The notes beneath the pieces are model-generated. The model was not told the DNA's origin, searched no databases, and saw only the letters and a list, made by a program, of their open reading frames with translations. A program made the translations under genes and the position numbers. Below, one piece after another: positions 9,340 through 18,417 of a DNA stretch of 64,000 nucleotides. Source of the stretch: Yersinia alsatica (lineage in GTDB: Bacteria; Pseudomonadota; Gammaproteobacteria; Enterobacterales; Enterobacteriaceae); NCBI RefSeq assembly GCF_902170305.1, contig NZ_CABHWW010000015.1, positions 62,001-126,000 of the forward strand, written 5' to 3'. The first letter of the stretch is position 1; every line of letters begins with the position of its first letter.

Positions 9340-11168
9340 TCATCATTATTGTCTACATGGTCACGGATCATGGCCATAAAGGGTGCGCCAAAGCGCTCCA
9401 GCTTGCGCTGCCCGACACCATTGACACTCAGTAGCTCGCTGGCAGTAATTGGCATCTGCTCAGCCATCTCCAGCAACGTGGCATCGTTAAACACCACATA
9501 AGGCGGAATATTGCCTTCGTCGGCGATAGATTTGCGTAACTTACGTAATTTGGCGAATAACTTGCGATCGTAATTGCCACCATAAGATTTTTGATTGGCA
9601 CTGCTGCGCACTTTCAGGCTCTGAATACGTGGCACCGCCAATTGCAGTGGCAATTCAGCGCGCAATACCGGGCGCGCCGCTTCCGTCAATTGTAAGGCGG
9701 AGAACATTGCAATATTCTGGCTCAATAATCCGAGGTGAATAAGCTGGCGCAATACACTGACCCAGTGTTCATGACTTTGTTCGCGACCAATGCCATACAC
9801 TGATAGCTTGTCATGACCAAATTCACGAATGCGCTGGTTATTGGCCCCACGCAGCACCTCAACGATATACCCCAGACCAAAGCGCTGTCCAACCCGATAA
9901 ACACACGACAGCGCTTTTTGTGCATCAGCTAACCCATCGTAGCGCTTGGGCGGATCAAGGCAGATATCGCAGTTGCCGCATGATTGCTGTTTGCCCTCGC
10001 CAAAATAGTTGAGCAAAACCAACCGGCGGCAGGTTTGCGCTTCAGCGAAAGCCCCCATCGCATTGAGTTTATGCCGCTCAATATCCTGTTGCGCACCCGC
10101 GGGCTTCTCTTCCAGACAGCGGCGTAACCATGCCATATCTGCCGGGTCATACAGCAGCATGGCCTCGGCGGGTAAGCCATCACGCCCGGCACGGCCGGTT
10201 TCCTGATAGTAAGACTCGATAGTACGCGGAATATCAAAATGCACCACAAAGCGGACGTTGGGTTTATTAATCCCCATACCGAAGGCTACGGTGGCCACCA
10301 CGACTTGCAAGTCATCGCGCTGAAAAGCCTCTTGCACTTGTGCGCGACGCTCATTATCCAACCCGGCGTGATAAGCAGCAACACTCAGGCCACGGCTTTG
10401 CAAACGGGCGGTGGTGTCTTCCACTTTTGCCCGGCTATTGCAGTAAATAATGCCACTTTTGCCGCGTTGGTCCTGCACAAAACGCCACAGTTGATCGAGC
10501 GGTTTAAACTTCTCGACCAGGGTGTAGCGGATATTGGGGCGGTCAAAGCTACTGACCTGAATCAATGGCTGATCCAGATTGAGCAAGCGCACGATATCAC
10601 CGCGCGTCGCTTCATCCGCCGTGGCGGTCAGTGCAATAACCGGCAAATCAGGAAAACGTTGTTTTAACTGACCAAGAGCACGGTATTCCGGGCGGAAATC
10701 ATGCCCCCATTGAGAGATACAGTGGGCTTCATCCACGGCCAATAGCGCAGGTCGCCACTGATGCAGTTGATCAAGAAAGCTCTCCATTACCAGACGTTCT
10801 GGCGCGATGTACAGCAGCTTAATCTGGCCGCTGCGACACCCATCCATCACCGCCAATTGCTGTTCGCGGTTTTGCGACGAGTTTAAGCACCCCGCCCCCA
10901 CGCCATAGGCCAGCAGTTGGTCAACCTGGTCTTTCATCAACGAGATTAAAGGAGAAACCACCAGTGTCAGCCCATCCGTCACCAGTGCCGGAATCTGATA
11001 ACACAAGGATTTACCCCCACCCGTTGGCATCACTACCAGGCAATCTTGTCCTGATAGGGTGGCGTTGATAATTTCCTGTTGTCCGGGCCGGAATTGCTGA
11101 TAGCCAAAAGTATCGCGCAATACTTGCTGTGCCAGTAATTCCCTATTTATCACTGCTGCGGTTGACAC
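9336..11168 (-). CDS. recQ: ATP-dependent 3'-5' DNA helicase RecQ
   Basis: RecQ unwinds DNA in the RecF recombination pathway. In order, the protein shows Walker [15 protein letters not shown], the DEAH box [16 protein letters not shown], motif [20 protein letters not shown] and [10 protein letters not shown]. The zinc-binding cysteines of [11 protein letters not shown] follow, then a C-terminal HRDC domain ([20 protein letters not shown]). A TTG at 11180 extends the frame, but the GTG at 11168 has GGGGAAG just upstream and gives 610 residues, which fits the family. It lies downstream of pldA on the same strand, with a strong hairpin between them. Confidence 0.95.
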   Translation of the reverse strand: MSTAAVINRELLAQQVLRDTFGYQQFRPGQQEIINATLSGQDCLVVMPTGGGKSLCYQIPALVTDGLTLVVSPLISLMKDQVDQLLAYGVGAGCLNSSQNREQQLAVMDGCRSGQIKLLYIAPERLVMESFLDQLHQWRPALLAVDEAHCISQWGHDFRPEYRALGQLKQRFPDLPVIALTATADEATRGDIVRLLNLDQPLIQVSSFDRPNIRYTLVEKFKPLDQLWRFVQDQRGKSGIIYCNSRAKVEDTTARLQSRGLSVAAYHAGLDNERRAQVQEAFQRDDLQVVVATVAFGMGINKPNVRFVVHFDIPRTIESYYQETGRAGRDGLPAEAMLLYDPADMAWLRRCLEEKPAGAQQDIERHKLNAMGAFAEAQTCRRLVLLNYFGEGKQQSCGNCDICLDPPKRYDGLADAQKALSCVYRVGQRFGLGYIVEVLRGANNQRIREFGHDKLSVYGIGREQSHEHWVSVLRQLIHLGLLSQNIAMFSALQLTEAARPVLRAELPLQLAVPRIQSLKVRSSANQKSYGGNYDRKLFAKLRKLRKSIADEGNIPPYVVFNDATLLEMAEQMPITASELLSVNGVGQRKLERFGAPFMAMIRDHVDNNDD

Positions 11169-11192
11169 ACTCTTCCCCAACTATTAGATCTG

Positions 11193-11216
11193 CACAGGCC
11201 GGTTAGCCGGCCTGTG
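11193..11216. terminator. Strong GC-rich hairpin between pldA and recQ
   Basis: Perfect 10-bp stem CACAGGCCGG / CCGGCCTGTG with a 4-base loop. On the minus strand no clear T-run follows, so it may attenuate read-through from pldA into recQ rather than stop it. Confidence 0.6.
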
Positions 11217-11244
11217 TCTGAAACTTTTCTAACGCCGGATGACG

Positions 11245-12123
11245 TTAAAGGACATCATTCAACATGATACCCACACCCACCCGTGTTTGCCTAAAGTTAT
11301 AGTCAATCATTGACTCACCATAGCCACTGAACACTTGGGTATAGAAACGGACATGTTTAGTGATTGGGTAGCTCCAGCCCATTTCAGCGCCGCCGTAACC
11401 GGTATTCCAGTTATAGCGCCCATCAAGACTGAATACGCTGTCACCCAAGGCATAACCGACTTTCAGACGATAATAACCCATGTATTTATTGATATCTGGG
11501 TTGTCATCTTTTGCGTCACTTTCAGGAATACGATACCAAGGCTTCAGGTCAATTTCCAAGTTACCGCGCTGAGCCATCAAACGAGTATAAACACGATCCC
11601 AGCTACGTGAAGTTGGGTCGGCTTTACCATTCGACTGGTGGTTATAACCAAATTCGACCTCACGAAAAGTCCAACCCGCTAACTCATAATCGGTTGCCCA
11701 CGCCAGGAATATCTGTGGTTCGTAGTTGGTTTCACGGAATGGCGAGGACTCGTCGCTGTTAGATGCCTGCCACCAAGAGCGCTGGGTATAAGACGCCCCC
11801 AGTAATGAATTATCACCCGCAATACCACGCCAGATAGGGAAGCCCAAACTCAGTTGGAACTTAACTTCATCTTTCTTCGCATTTTCAGCCCAATCATAAG
11901 AGCTGATCGCATCTTTATTGATATCGCTGGTGTAGGTATATAGCAGATAGTTAGTTTCATACGGATAAAGCAGGAATGGATTATCGTGATCCTGCAACAT
12001 TGCCGCGATAATACTGCCACGCACCGCTGGTGCATCGTGAATCTTCTCAACCGTCGCAACATCTGCCTGTGCCAAGGTTGGCGCCAGTAATAGCGCTATT
12101 AATATCTGCCAAAATCTACCCAT
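11245..12123 (-). CDS. pldA: Outer membrane phospholipase A
   Basis: OmpLA is a 12-stranded outer-membrane beta-barrel that dimerises and hydrolyses phospholipids misplaced in the outer leaflet. A 20-residue signal peptide is visible (MGRFWQILIALLLAPTLAQA). The catalytic segment YNHQSNGKADPTSRSWDRVY contains the active His and Ser (HxS) and the downstream Asn/Arg region. The protein has 292 residues and ends in alternating strands typical of a barrel (VGVGIMLNDVL). It is divergent from yigI and upstream of recQ. Confidence 0.95.
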   Translation of the reverse strand: MGRFWQILIALLLAPTLAQADVATVEKIHDAPAVRGSIIAAMLQDHDNPFLLYPYETNYLLYTYTSDINKDAISSYDWAENAKKDEVKFQLSLGFPIWRGIAGDNSLLGASYTQRSWWQASNSDESSPFRETNYEPQIFLAWATDYELAGWTFREVEFGYNHQSNGKADPTSRSWDRVYTRLMAQRGNLEIDLKPWYRIPESDAKDDNPDINKYMGYYRLKVGYALGDSVFSLDGRYNWNTGYGGAEMGWSYPITKHVRFYTQVFSGYGESMIDYNFRQTRVGVGIMLNDVL

Positions 12124-12320
12124 AACTCCCCCATCCCCTTACGAATTATTTCTATTTGTAATGAAAACAGCTCATTCTACACACAAATGTTATCTTGGAT
12201 TAGTGTTGTTTATATTTATGATTTAACGACTGGAAAACAACAAAATAGGAGCATAAAATAAACAACTCATTAACTTGTGGGATAATTGCCCATAAATAGT
12301 CACTAAGAGAACAGACTGCA

Positions 12321-12791
12321 ATGTCAGTTACACCGTTAACGCTGGAAGGTGCTCGTCAAGTCATCGGGGAAATCTTTGTCTATCACATGCCTTTTAATCG
12401 TGAATTAGGCCTAAAATTAACCCGCTTCGAGCAAGATTACGCTGAAATTACTTTTGATAATAATGACAAATTAGTCGGTAATATCGCACAAAGGATCCTG
12501 CATGGCGGGGTTATCGCCGCAGTACTGGATGTCGCTGCCGGTTTGGTGTGTGTCGGTAACAGCCTGGTTCGTCATGAGCCCTTGATTCAAGAACAACTGC
12601 AAATGAAGCTAGCTAAAATGGGCACTATCGACCTACGAGTCGATTATTTGCGCCCGGGCCGTGGCGAGCATTTCATCGCCAGCAGCAGTATTTTACGTAG
12701 CGGTAATAAGGTCTCAGTTGCCAGAGTTGAGCTGCATAATGAAAAGCAAATTCATATCGCCAGCGCCACAGCGACCTATCTGGTGGGGTAA
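12321..12791 (+). CDS. yigI: Hotdog-fold acyl-CoA thioesterase-like protein YigI
   Basis: A 156-residue hotdog protein of the PaaI/YigI thioesterase family. The conserved core is [19 protein letters not shown], with [16 protein letters not shown] as the second half. The family hydrolyses medium- to long-chain acyl-CoA; the physiological substrate is not evident from sequence. It is divergent from pldA and precedes rarD on the same strand by 79 bases. Confidence 0.9.
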   Translation: MSVTPLTLEGARQVIGEIFVYHMPFNRELGLKLTRFEQDYAEITFDNNDKLVGNIAQRILHGGVIAAVLDVAAGLVCVGNSLVRHEPLIQEQLQMKLAKMGTIDLRVDYLRPGRGEHFIASSSILRSGNKVSVARVELHNEKQIHIASATATYLVG

Positions 12792-12870
12792 TTAGACTTT
12801 AAGCGGTGATGATTAGTCGCTCGAAGTTAAGTACACTCACCGCATCTCCTTTCTTGTTCCGAGCCACACC

Positions 12871-13761
12871 ATGGATAAACAACAAACTCGTCAGGGCATT
12901 TTCTTTGCTCTGGCTGCCTATTTTATTTGGGGTATTGCCCCTGCTTATTTCAAGCTAATCCAACAGGTGCCGGCTGATGAAATCTTGACTCATCGCATTA
13001 TCTGGTCATTTTTCTTTATGCTGATACTGCTGACTGTCAGCCGTAATTGGCCACAAGTTCGCAGTGCCTGTAGAAATCGTAAGCGCCTACTTTTACTGGC
13101 AGTGACCGCCGTATTGATTGCCTGTAACTGGCTATTGTTTATCTGGGCGGTGAACCATAACCATATGCTGGAAGCCAGCTTAGGTTACTTTATAAACCCG
13201 CTGGTCAATGTGCTATTTGGCATGCTGTTTCTGGGTGAGCGTTTTCGCCGTATGCAGTGGGTCGCGGTAGCACTGGCTTTTGGTGGTGTATTAATTCAGC
13301 TGTGGCAGTTTGGCTCACTCCCCGTTATCGGCTTAGGTCTGGCGATTACTTTTGCCCTATATGGCCTGATACGTAAAAAACTGGGAATTGATGCCCAAAC
13401 CGGGATGTTGGTGGAAACCATGTGGTTGCTGCCCATCGCGGCGGTCTATCTGTTCTTTGTTGCCGACAGCCCAACCAGCCATCTGAGCGCCAATACCTGG
13501 TCGCTGAATGTATTGCTCGCCGCTGCCGGGGTGATAACCACTATCCCGCTGCTATTCTTCACCGCTGCGGCCACTCGTTTACGGCTATCGACATTGGGCT
13601 TCTTCCAGTATCTGGGGCCGACATTGATGTTTATTCTGGCGGTGACCTTCTACGGCGAGACTATCGGCAACGATAAAATGGTGACTTTCGCCTTTATCTG
13701 GGCGGCATTGTTACTGTTCACGCTAGATGCGCTCTATACCCAACGCAAGCTGCGGGCCTAA
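12871..13761 (+). CDS. rarD: EamA-family permease RarD
   Basis: A 296-residue inner-membrane protein with about ten hydrophobic segments and the family start GIFFALAAYFIWGIAPAYFK. It belongs to the drug/metabolite transporter (EamA) superfamily. The old name 'chloramphenicol-sensitive protein' reflects phenotype, and the substrate is unknown. It is followed by a strong hairpin terminator and converges with corA. Confidence 0.93.
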   Translation: MDKQQTRQGIFFALAAYFIWGIAPAYFKLIQQVPADEILTHRIIWSFFFMLILLTVSRNWPQVRSACRNRKRLLLLAVTAVLIACNWLLFIWAVNHNHMLEASLGYFINPLVNVLFGMLFLGERFRRMQWVAVALAFGGVLIQLWQFGSLPVIGLGLAITFALYGLIRKKLGIDAQTGMLVETMWLLPIAAVYLFFVADSPTSHLSANTWSLNVLLAAAGVITTIPLLFFTAAATRLRLSTLGFFQYLGPTLMFILAVTFYGETIGNDKMVTFAFIWAALLLFTLDALYTQRKLRA

Positions 13762-13782
13762 CCATCACAATCCCCCCACAAC

Positions 13783-13811
13783 TGGAGTTGCAGCTAACCC
13801 CTGCAACTCCA
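13783..13811. terminator. Hairpin terminator between rarD and corA
   Basis: Perfect 11-bp stem TGGAGTTGCAG / CTGCAACTCCA with a 7-base loop between convergent genes. No strong T-run follows. Confidence 0.65.
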
Positions 13812-13821
13812 AGCCCCAAGA

Positions 13822-14772
13822 CTAGAGCCAGTTTTTGCGCTTGAAATAGAGGTACGGAGCCAGGCCAGCAATAATCATCAAGCTAATTGCTCCCGGATAA
13901 CCAAATGACCAGCGCAGCTCTGGCATGAATTCAAAGTTCATCCCATAACTAGAAGCCACCAGTGTTGGCGGCAGGAAGACCACCGAGACAACTGAGAAGA
14001 TCTTGATGATGCGGTTCTGCTCGATGTTGATAAAACCCATCGCAGCCTGCATCAGGAAGTTAACTTTCTGGAACAAGGATTCATTGTGTGGCAACAGCGA
14101 TTCGATATCGCGTAGGACTTCACGCGCCTGTTCCAACTGGCCGCTGGGCAAACGCGCCTTACGTACCAGAAAATTCAGCGCCCGCTGGGTATCCATCAGA
14201 CACAGTCGCACTTTCCAGCCGATATCTTCCTGCTCCGCCAAGGTCGACAGCGCGGCATCATATTCATCACCTTGCTGGCCTTCCATGATAACCCGGCTTA
14301 ATGCTTCCAAATCGCTGTAAATATTCTCGATTTCATCAGCCAGCTGTTCAATTTTAGTCTCAAACAGATCCAGCAGCAGCTCATAGGCATTGCCATCAAC
14401 CAGTGTCTGGTTGCGCGCGCGCATACGGTACAAACGAAATGCCGGTAATTCACGTTCACGCAGGGTATAAAGGCGACCATCACGGATAGTAAATGCCACG
14501 GTTGAGTTACCGGCGTGATCTTCGGCATCTTCATAATAGAAGAAGGAGTGAATATGTAGGCCATCTTCATCTTCAAAGAAGCGTGCGGAGGCCTCGATGT
14601 CATCTAGCTCTGGCCGAGTCGCCAGACTTTGCCCTAGTTCAGACTGGACGCGTTCCCGCTCCCCCTCTTCTGGCTCGACTAAATCGACCCAAATTGAGGT
14701 AGTCAGGTCATCTGATTCATCCAGCTCCAAACGGGATAAGCGATTGTTACTTAATTTAAATGCGCTCAGCAT
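13822..14772 (-). CDS. corA: Magnesium/cobalt transporter CorA
   Basis: CorA is the pentameric inner-membrane channel for Mg2+, Co2+ and Ni2+. The large cytoplasmic N-terminal domain ends in two C-terminal membrane helices bearing the selectivity motif [12 protein letters not shown] (GMN). The start chosen is ATG at 14772, giving [16 protein letters not shown] and 316 residues, the family length. The longer frame to 14820 adds 16 residues not found in the family. A leader of roughly 250 bases precedes the gene and contains two small ORFs, described separately. Confidence 0.95.
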   Translation of the reverse strand: MLSAFKLSNNRLSRLELDESDDLTTSIWVDLVEPEEGERERVQSELGQSLATRPELDDIEASARFFEDEDGLHIHSFFYYEDAEDHAGNSTVAFTIRDGRLYTLRERELPAFRLYRMRARNQTLVDGNAYELLLDLFETKIEQLADEIENIYSDLEALSRVIMEGQQGDEYDAALSTLAEQEDIGWKVRLCLMDTQRALNFLVRKARLPSGQLEQAREVLRDIESLLPHNESLFQKVNFLMQAAMGFINIEQNRIIKIFSVVSVVFLPPTLVASSYGMNFEFMPELRWSFGYPGAISLMIIAGLAPYLYFKRKNWL

Positions 14773-14812
14773 GTGCCAAAACTCCCTTGCGGTGTGGATA
14801 GGGGAAACGCAT
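14756..14812 (-). other. Candidate 18-codon leader ORF overlapping the corA start
   Basis: An ORF beginning ATG at 14812 encodes [18 protein letters not shown] and stops at 14756, 17 bases inside corA in another frame. It lies immediately before corA, so it could couple or compete with corA translation. No strong ribosome-binding site precedes it. In Salmonella the corA leader carries a regulatory short ORF (corL); whether this is its counterpart cannot be settled from this sequence. Confidence 0.35.
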
Positions 14813-14911
14813 TGAAGCACAGAAACAGGTGAGTATTGAAATACCGTTTGTTTCAGACCATAAGGAGATCTGACTCACAGCGACGGTTTAGCGGGGTCGC
14901 TGACAACCACG

Positions 14912-14941
14912 AAGGCTATCAGCAAAGATGAGGATAGCCTT
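14912..14941 (-). promoter_or_regulatory. Hairpin in the corA leader
   Basis: Perfect inverted repeat AAGGCTATC / GATAGCCTT around a 12-base loop, followed on the same RNA by AGCGAC/GTCGCT. It may form alternative structures in the leader that respond to Mg2+ or translation. Function is inferred. Confidence 0.45.
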
Positions 14942-15011
14942 AGAAGTTGCACCATATGAACAGGTTATTGAGCCAGTATCTACTGGGTGTGTCCAAGGCG
15001 AATGTCCTCAT
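14940..15011 (-). other. Candidate 23-codon ORF at the 5' end of the corA leader
   Basis: ATG at 15011 opens an ORF of 23 codons (starting MRTFALDTPSRYWL) whose TAA falls in the base of the hairpin at 14912-14941. It starts about 17 bases after the predicted -10 box, so it would be near the mRNA 5' end. No good ribosome-binding site is visible. It is an alternative candidate for a corL-like regulatory peptide. Confidence 0.3.
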
Positions 15012-15027
15012 CAAGAATAGTGCGCGC

Positions 15028-15057
15028 ATGTTACGCCGAGAAGAAAAAGACTGTCAA
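15028..15057 (-). promoter_or_regulatory. Predicted sigma-70 promoter of corA
   Basis: On the minus strand TTGACA is followed after 18 bases by TAACAT. It would start transcription near 15020 and give a leader of about 250 bases before corA. Confidence 0.55.
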
Positions 15058-15120
15058 CCGGTTAAAAGTTGCTACTCCACAGCCCAAATGAGAAAGCACG
15101 ACATTTGGATGATGAGAGTA

Positions 15121-15152
15121 AAAAAAACCGAAGCCAACTTCGGCCTCGGTTT
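15121..15152 (-). terminator. Terminator of the UPF0261/TIM-barrel operon
   Basis: On the minus strand a hairpin AAAACCGAGGCC...GGCTTCGGTTTT is followed by a run of T's (A-run at 15121-15127 on the plus strand). It lies just downstream of the TIM-barrel gene. Confidence 0.8.
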
Positions 15153-15230
15153 TGCGTATCCTGCGTATTCATTTAACCAATAATCAGGTGAAATTCACAA
15201 ACAGGCTTTCCCTTTGGTATTGGCAAAATA

Positions 15231-16061
15231 TCAACGCTTTATGTTTTTAAACTGTTTAGTAGTGTCGGTCAGTGCAATCTCTGTCGGCAGTCGTTCCATA
15301 GAACTGGCACCGTAGAAACCATCACATTGCGGGCAATTATCCATGATGTATTGCGCATCTTCAGGCGTCGAAATTGGCCCGCCGTGGCACAGGACAATAA
15401 TATCCTCACGCACGGCTTTCGCCGCCGCCGCCCACTCATTAATCAATGGCACGCAGTCAGCCAGCTTCAGTGCAGTATCAGCACCAATGTTACCGCCGGT
15501 CGTCAGCCCCATATGAGGAACAATAATATCGGCTCCTGCTTGGGTCATAGCAACGGCATCTGCGGCACTGAAGACATAAGGTGTCGTCAGCAAATCTTTC
15601 TCATGGGCCAGGCGGATCATATCAACTTCCAAGCCATAACCCATGCCGGTCTCTTCAAGGTTGGCGCGGAAGTTACCGTCAATTAAGCCGACAGTAGGGA
15701 AGTTCTGCACACCAGAGAAGCCCAAGTCTTTCAAATGGTCCAAAAAGTGATCGAACTGACAGAATGGGTCGGTCCCATTAACCCCGGCCAGCACCGGTGT
15801 TTTCTTGACGACTGGCAGCACTTCTTTAGCCATATCGACCACAATTTCATTCGCATTACCGTACGCCAGCAGCCCTGCTAGCGAACCACGGCCCGCCATA
15901 CGATAGCGGCCAGAGTTATAGATAACGATTAAATCAATACCGCCAGCCTCTTCGCATTTAGCTGACAACCCTGTACCCGCACCGCCGCCGATAATCGGCT
16001 CACGGCGGGCAATCATTTCCCGGAATTTAGCCAATATGGCCTGGCGTTGAAATTTTGGCAT
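15231..16061 (-). CDS. TIM-barrel protein, phosphoenolpyruvate hydrolase-like family
   Basis: A 276-residue protein of the TIM-barrel signal-transduction/PEP-hydrolase-like family. It shows [21 protein letters not shown], then [13 protein letters not shown], the substrate-loop segment [12 protein letters not shown], and the C-terminal [15 protein letters not shown] at 16061 has GGAG seven bases upstream; a GTG at 16073 also opens the frame but lacks a good site. It is downstream of a Tm-1-like gene on the same strand. The pair is found together in bacteria and corresponds to two domains fused in the plant/fungal Tm-1 family (recalled). The reaction is not established. Confidence 0.85.
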   Translation of the reverse strand: MPKFQRQAILAKFREMIARREPIIGGGAGTGLSAKCEEAGGIDLIVIYNSGRYRMAGRGSLAGLLAYGNANEIVVDMAKEVLPVVKKTPVLAGVNGTDPFCQFDHFLDHLKDLGFSGVQNFPTVGLIDGNFRANLEETGMGYGLEVDMIRLAHEKDLLTTPYVFSAADAVAMTQAGADIIVPHMGLTTGGNIGADTALKLADCVPLINEWAAAAKAVREDIIVLCHGGPISTPEDAQYIMDNCPQCDGFYGASSMERLPTEIALTDTTKQFKNIKR

Positions 16062-16087
16062 ATGTTTCTCCACAAATTAAATGGCCC

Positions 16088-16211
16088 TAAACCCGTCATA
16101 CTTCAAACTGCATGTGCGTTGGCTGCCTTCGCTCACCCCAGTCACTGACTCGTGTAAGCTCCTGGGGATTTACTCAGTTGCCGCCTTCCTGCAACTCGAA
16201 TTATTTAGGGT
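16088..16211. repeat. ERIC element (near-canonical copy)
   Basis: This copy contains the classical ERIC primer core TGTAAGCTCCTGGGGATTTA and the ends CCCGTCATACTTCAA and CTGCAACTCGAATTATTTAG. It separates the Tm-1-like gene from the TIM-barrel gene and overlaps the last codons and stop of the former. Confidence 0.95.
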
Positions 16212-17424
16212 TGGATGGGCTCTTTGCTATTTCTTTAAAGTTTTCTACCGCAGCCTGAGCAAATTCCGGGTCGTTAATATTGAACGGATAATGCACCAAG
16301 CGGCGTTTTTCGGTTTGAATAACAGTCTCTTCCAGTGTCTGAATAAAAGCTTTTAACGCCTTTTCATCCCAGAATGGCTGGCCGGGCGCATCCAGTGCAG
16401 AGAAACCGCCTTCTGGAATTAAGAAGCGGACTTCGCCTTGGCAGCGATTTAACTTCTCGCCAATCCAGCGTGCCATTTGGATGTTCTCTTGCTCGGTGGT
16501 GCGCATCAGCGTGACTTGTGCATTATGTTTATAGAACAAGCGATCCGCATATTTCGCCGGAATCGTTGCCGGGCTACCAAAATTGACCATATCCAAAGCA
16601 CCACAGGAGCCAACATAAGGGATATTGGTATGAGCAATGGCATCGAACCGTTCTGGGCCGCAGGCCAATACCCCATCAAATAACAAATCGCAAACTTCAG
16701 TAGTAGTCAGATCCAGCGCCCCGGCCAATAAACCACTTTCGGCCAGTTTCTCCATGGCCTTGCCGCCGCTCCCGGTGGCGTGAAAAACCAGACAATCATA
16801 TTCTGACGATAATGCTGCACTGACTGCTTGAATACAGGGGGTGGTCACGCCAAACATCGTCAGCCCCAGCGCCGGTTTGTCATCCGTGGCTGTCTCTGCT
16901 TTCGCAAAGTAAACCGCACCGGCAATTTGATGGGCGGCATTACTCAATACCCGGCGAGAAATGCGGTTAAGTCCGGCAATATCAGTGACTGAGTACATCA
17001 TGGCGATATCACTCGCGCCGATATAACCGGAAACATCACCCGAAGCCATGGTAGAAACCATCAGTTTAGGAATACCGATGGGCAAACTTTGCATCGCGGG
17101 AGTTATCAGTGCCGTACCGCCAGATCCCCCCAGACCTAACAGCGCAGCGACATCTTCACGGCTATTGATAAAGCACTCAAAAGCCTGCGCCATCGCGCTT
17201 ATTGCTCGCCCTCGATCACCACAGAAAACCGCCTGACGCCCATCTGGGTGATAGCTCGCCACGGTCTCGGCCGAAATATCCGCACCACCGACCTGCTGAC
17301 CTTCTTTCGTCGATAAATCAACCGTGACTGTCGTCAAGCCGGTTGCTTTAATCAATGCACTGACATACGCCAGCTCTTCGCCTTTGGTATCTGTCGTGGT
17401 AGCAATATAAATATGACGAGGCAT
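16201..17424 (-). CDS. Tm-1-like ATP-binding domain protein (UPF0261)
   Basis: A 407-residue protein of the UPF0261/Tm-1-like family. It begins [20 protein letters not shown], with a P-loop-like [18 protein letters not shown] near residues 95-110 and the conserved [25 protein letters not shown]. The C-terminal part carries [14 protein letters not shown]. It probably binds ATP and acts with the TIM-barrel protein encoded downstream. Its stop codon lies inside the end of an ERIC element. It is divergent from a TetR gene, with paired operators between them, so repression by that regulator is likely. Biological role is unknown. Confidence 0.85.
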   Translation of the reverse strand: MPRHIYIATTTDTKGEELAYVSALIKATGLTTVTVDLSTKEGQQVGGADISAETVASYHPDGRQAVFCGDRGRAISAMAQAFECFINSREDVAALLGLGGSGGTALITPAMQSLPIGIPKLMVSTMASGDVSGYIGASDIAMMYSVTDIAGLNRISRRVLSNAAHQIAGAVYFAKAETATDDKPALGLTMFGVTTPCIQAVSAALSSEYDCLVFHATGSGGKAMEKLAESGLLAGALDLTTTEVCDLLFDGVLACGPERFDAIAHTNIPYVGSCGALDMVNFGSPATIPAKYADRLFYKHNAQVTLMRTTEQENIQMARWIGEKLNRCQGEVRFLIPEGGFSALDAPGQPFWDEKALKAFIQTLEETVIQTEKRRLVHYPFNINDPEFAQAAVENFKEIAKSPSNPK

Positions 17425-17526
17425 CTGAACATCCTTCTATGAATGCGCGAACAACTCACTTGTATGGGAAGTTTGTTTTCTTTTACTGCCGAACAATGAA
17501 GCGAGTTGGTTAAGATAGAATCATAT

Positions 17527-17542
17527 TGAGACTGTCGTATCA
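17527..17542. promoter_or_regulatory. Probable TetR operator 1
   Basis: TGAGACTGTCGTATCA is a palindrome with one mismatch (TGAGAC-N4-GTATCA). It is centred 42 bp, four helical turns, from operator 2. Confidence 0.6.
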
Positions 17543-17568
17543 TTTACGCAAAGATCATAGCCCAAATA

Positions 17569-17584
17569 TGAGACGACAGTCTCA
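17569..17584. promoter_or_regulatory. Probable TetR operator 2
   Basis: TGAGACGACAGTCTCA is a perfect TGAGAC-N4-GTCTCA palindrome. In addition, the 11-mers GAGACTGTCGT (in operator 1) and ACGACAGTCTC (in operator 2) are exact inverted copies of each other. The site lies between the divergent TetR and UPF0261 genes. Confidence 0.65.
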
Positions 17585-17676
17585 AAATTAGTTTGAATGC
17601 GGCGTGCTTTCATGGCGATTTGTGCAAACGGTTTGTTATAGTGAGCACAAATACGATCTGTAGCCCTGGAGTGACC

Positions 17677-18333
17677 GTGAATAATCAGGATAAACAGGAA
17701 AGCTCCTCTCCATCATTGACCACCATTAGGGCCAGAACCCGGCGGTTACTTATCGATACCGCGATGTCGATGTATGAACAAGGCGCGTTTCCATCAATCA
17801 CCGAAGTGGCAAATGCCGCCCAACTTTCCCGTGCTACGGCTTATCGCTATTTCCCGACACAGAGTGCGCTGGTCTCTGCGATGGTTGATGAAAGCCTTGG
17901 CCCGATTTTGTCATGGCAGCCGACTCAACCCGATGCACGCCAACGCATTGCTGAATTACTCTCATTTGCTTATCCGCGCATGTTGCAACACGAAGGTGTG
18001 TTGCGGGCCGCTCTGCATCTCTCGTTACAACAATGGGCTGATAATCGTAACCACCCCAATAATGAAGAAAAATTAGTTCGTGGTAACCGTAAGCGGCTGT
18101 TAAAGCTGGCTGTCGAGCCATTGGAAGGAAAGCTGGAGCCGGAAGCGCTGCAACGGGTGATCCACGCTTTTTCACTCATTTACGGGTCAGAAGTCTTTAT
18201 GGTGCTGAAAGATATTTGGCATTTAGATGAGGCGGGAATTCAGGATGTCACTCAGTGGATGGGCAAAGCCATTTTATTGCAGGCAGAAACCGACGCACGT
18301 CTGGCTGTCCAGGATAAGAGCGAGGGCCGCTAA
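17677..18333 (+). CDS. TetR-family transcriptional regulator
   Basis: A 218-residue regulator with an N-terminal helix-turn-helix (ITEVANAAQLSRATAYRYFP near residues 45-65) and a ligand-binding C-terminal region without recognisable specificity. The frame extends to an ATG at 17593. However, GTG at 17677 has TGGAG five bases upstream and begins the conserved part, so it is preferred. It is divergently transcribed from the UPF0261/TIM-barrel operon with two matching palindromes between, so it probably represses that operon and itself. The inducer is unknown. Confidence 0.85.
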   Translation: MNNQDKQESSSPSLTTIRARTRRLLIDTAMSMYEQGAFPSITEVANAAQLSRATAYRYFPTQSALVSAMVDESLGPILSWQPTQPDARQRIAELLSFAYPRMLQHEGVLRAALHLSLQQWADNRNHPNNEEKLVRGNRKRLLKLAVEPLEGKLEPEALQRVIHAFSLIYGSEVFMVLKDIWHLDEAGIQDVTQWMGKAILLQAETDARLAVQDKSEGR

Positions 18334-18381
18334 TTCCGCGGCAGCCTTGAGTTATAAGCTTACTCGGGTAGGTGAATGCCG

Positions 18382-18413
18382 CTAACACCATTGCGGCGTC
18401 AAGGCCGCAGGGT
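18382..18413 (-). repeat. 32-bp intergenic repeat, copy 2, between tetR-like gene and uvrD
   Basis: On the minus strand it reads ACCCTGCGGCCTTGACGCCG and ends GTTAG, matching copy 1 at 9308-9339 in about 26 of 32 positions. Together with GCGGCAGCCTTGA at 18338-18350 it can form a larger imperfect hairpin between the two convergent genes. Confidence 0.55.
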
Positions 18414-18417
18414 AAGT

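Larger units (their letters stand above)
14821..15230. other. Intergenic region corA to TIM-barrel gene
   Basis: This 410-base gap holds the corA leader and promoter, then the terminator of the TIM-barrel operon at 15121-15152. A 78-codon plus-strand frame (14947-15183) runs through both and is judged not to be a gene. Confidence 0.6.

Noticed and set aside
14947-15183. Plus-strand 78-codon frame between corA and the TIM-barrel gene
   Set aside because: It runs through the predicted corA promoter (minus strand) and the operon terminator; no recognisable features.
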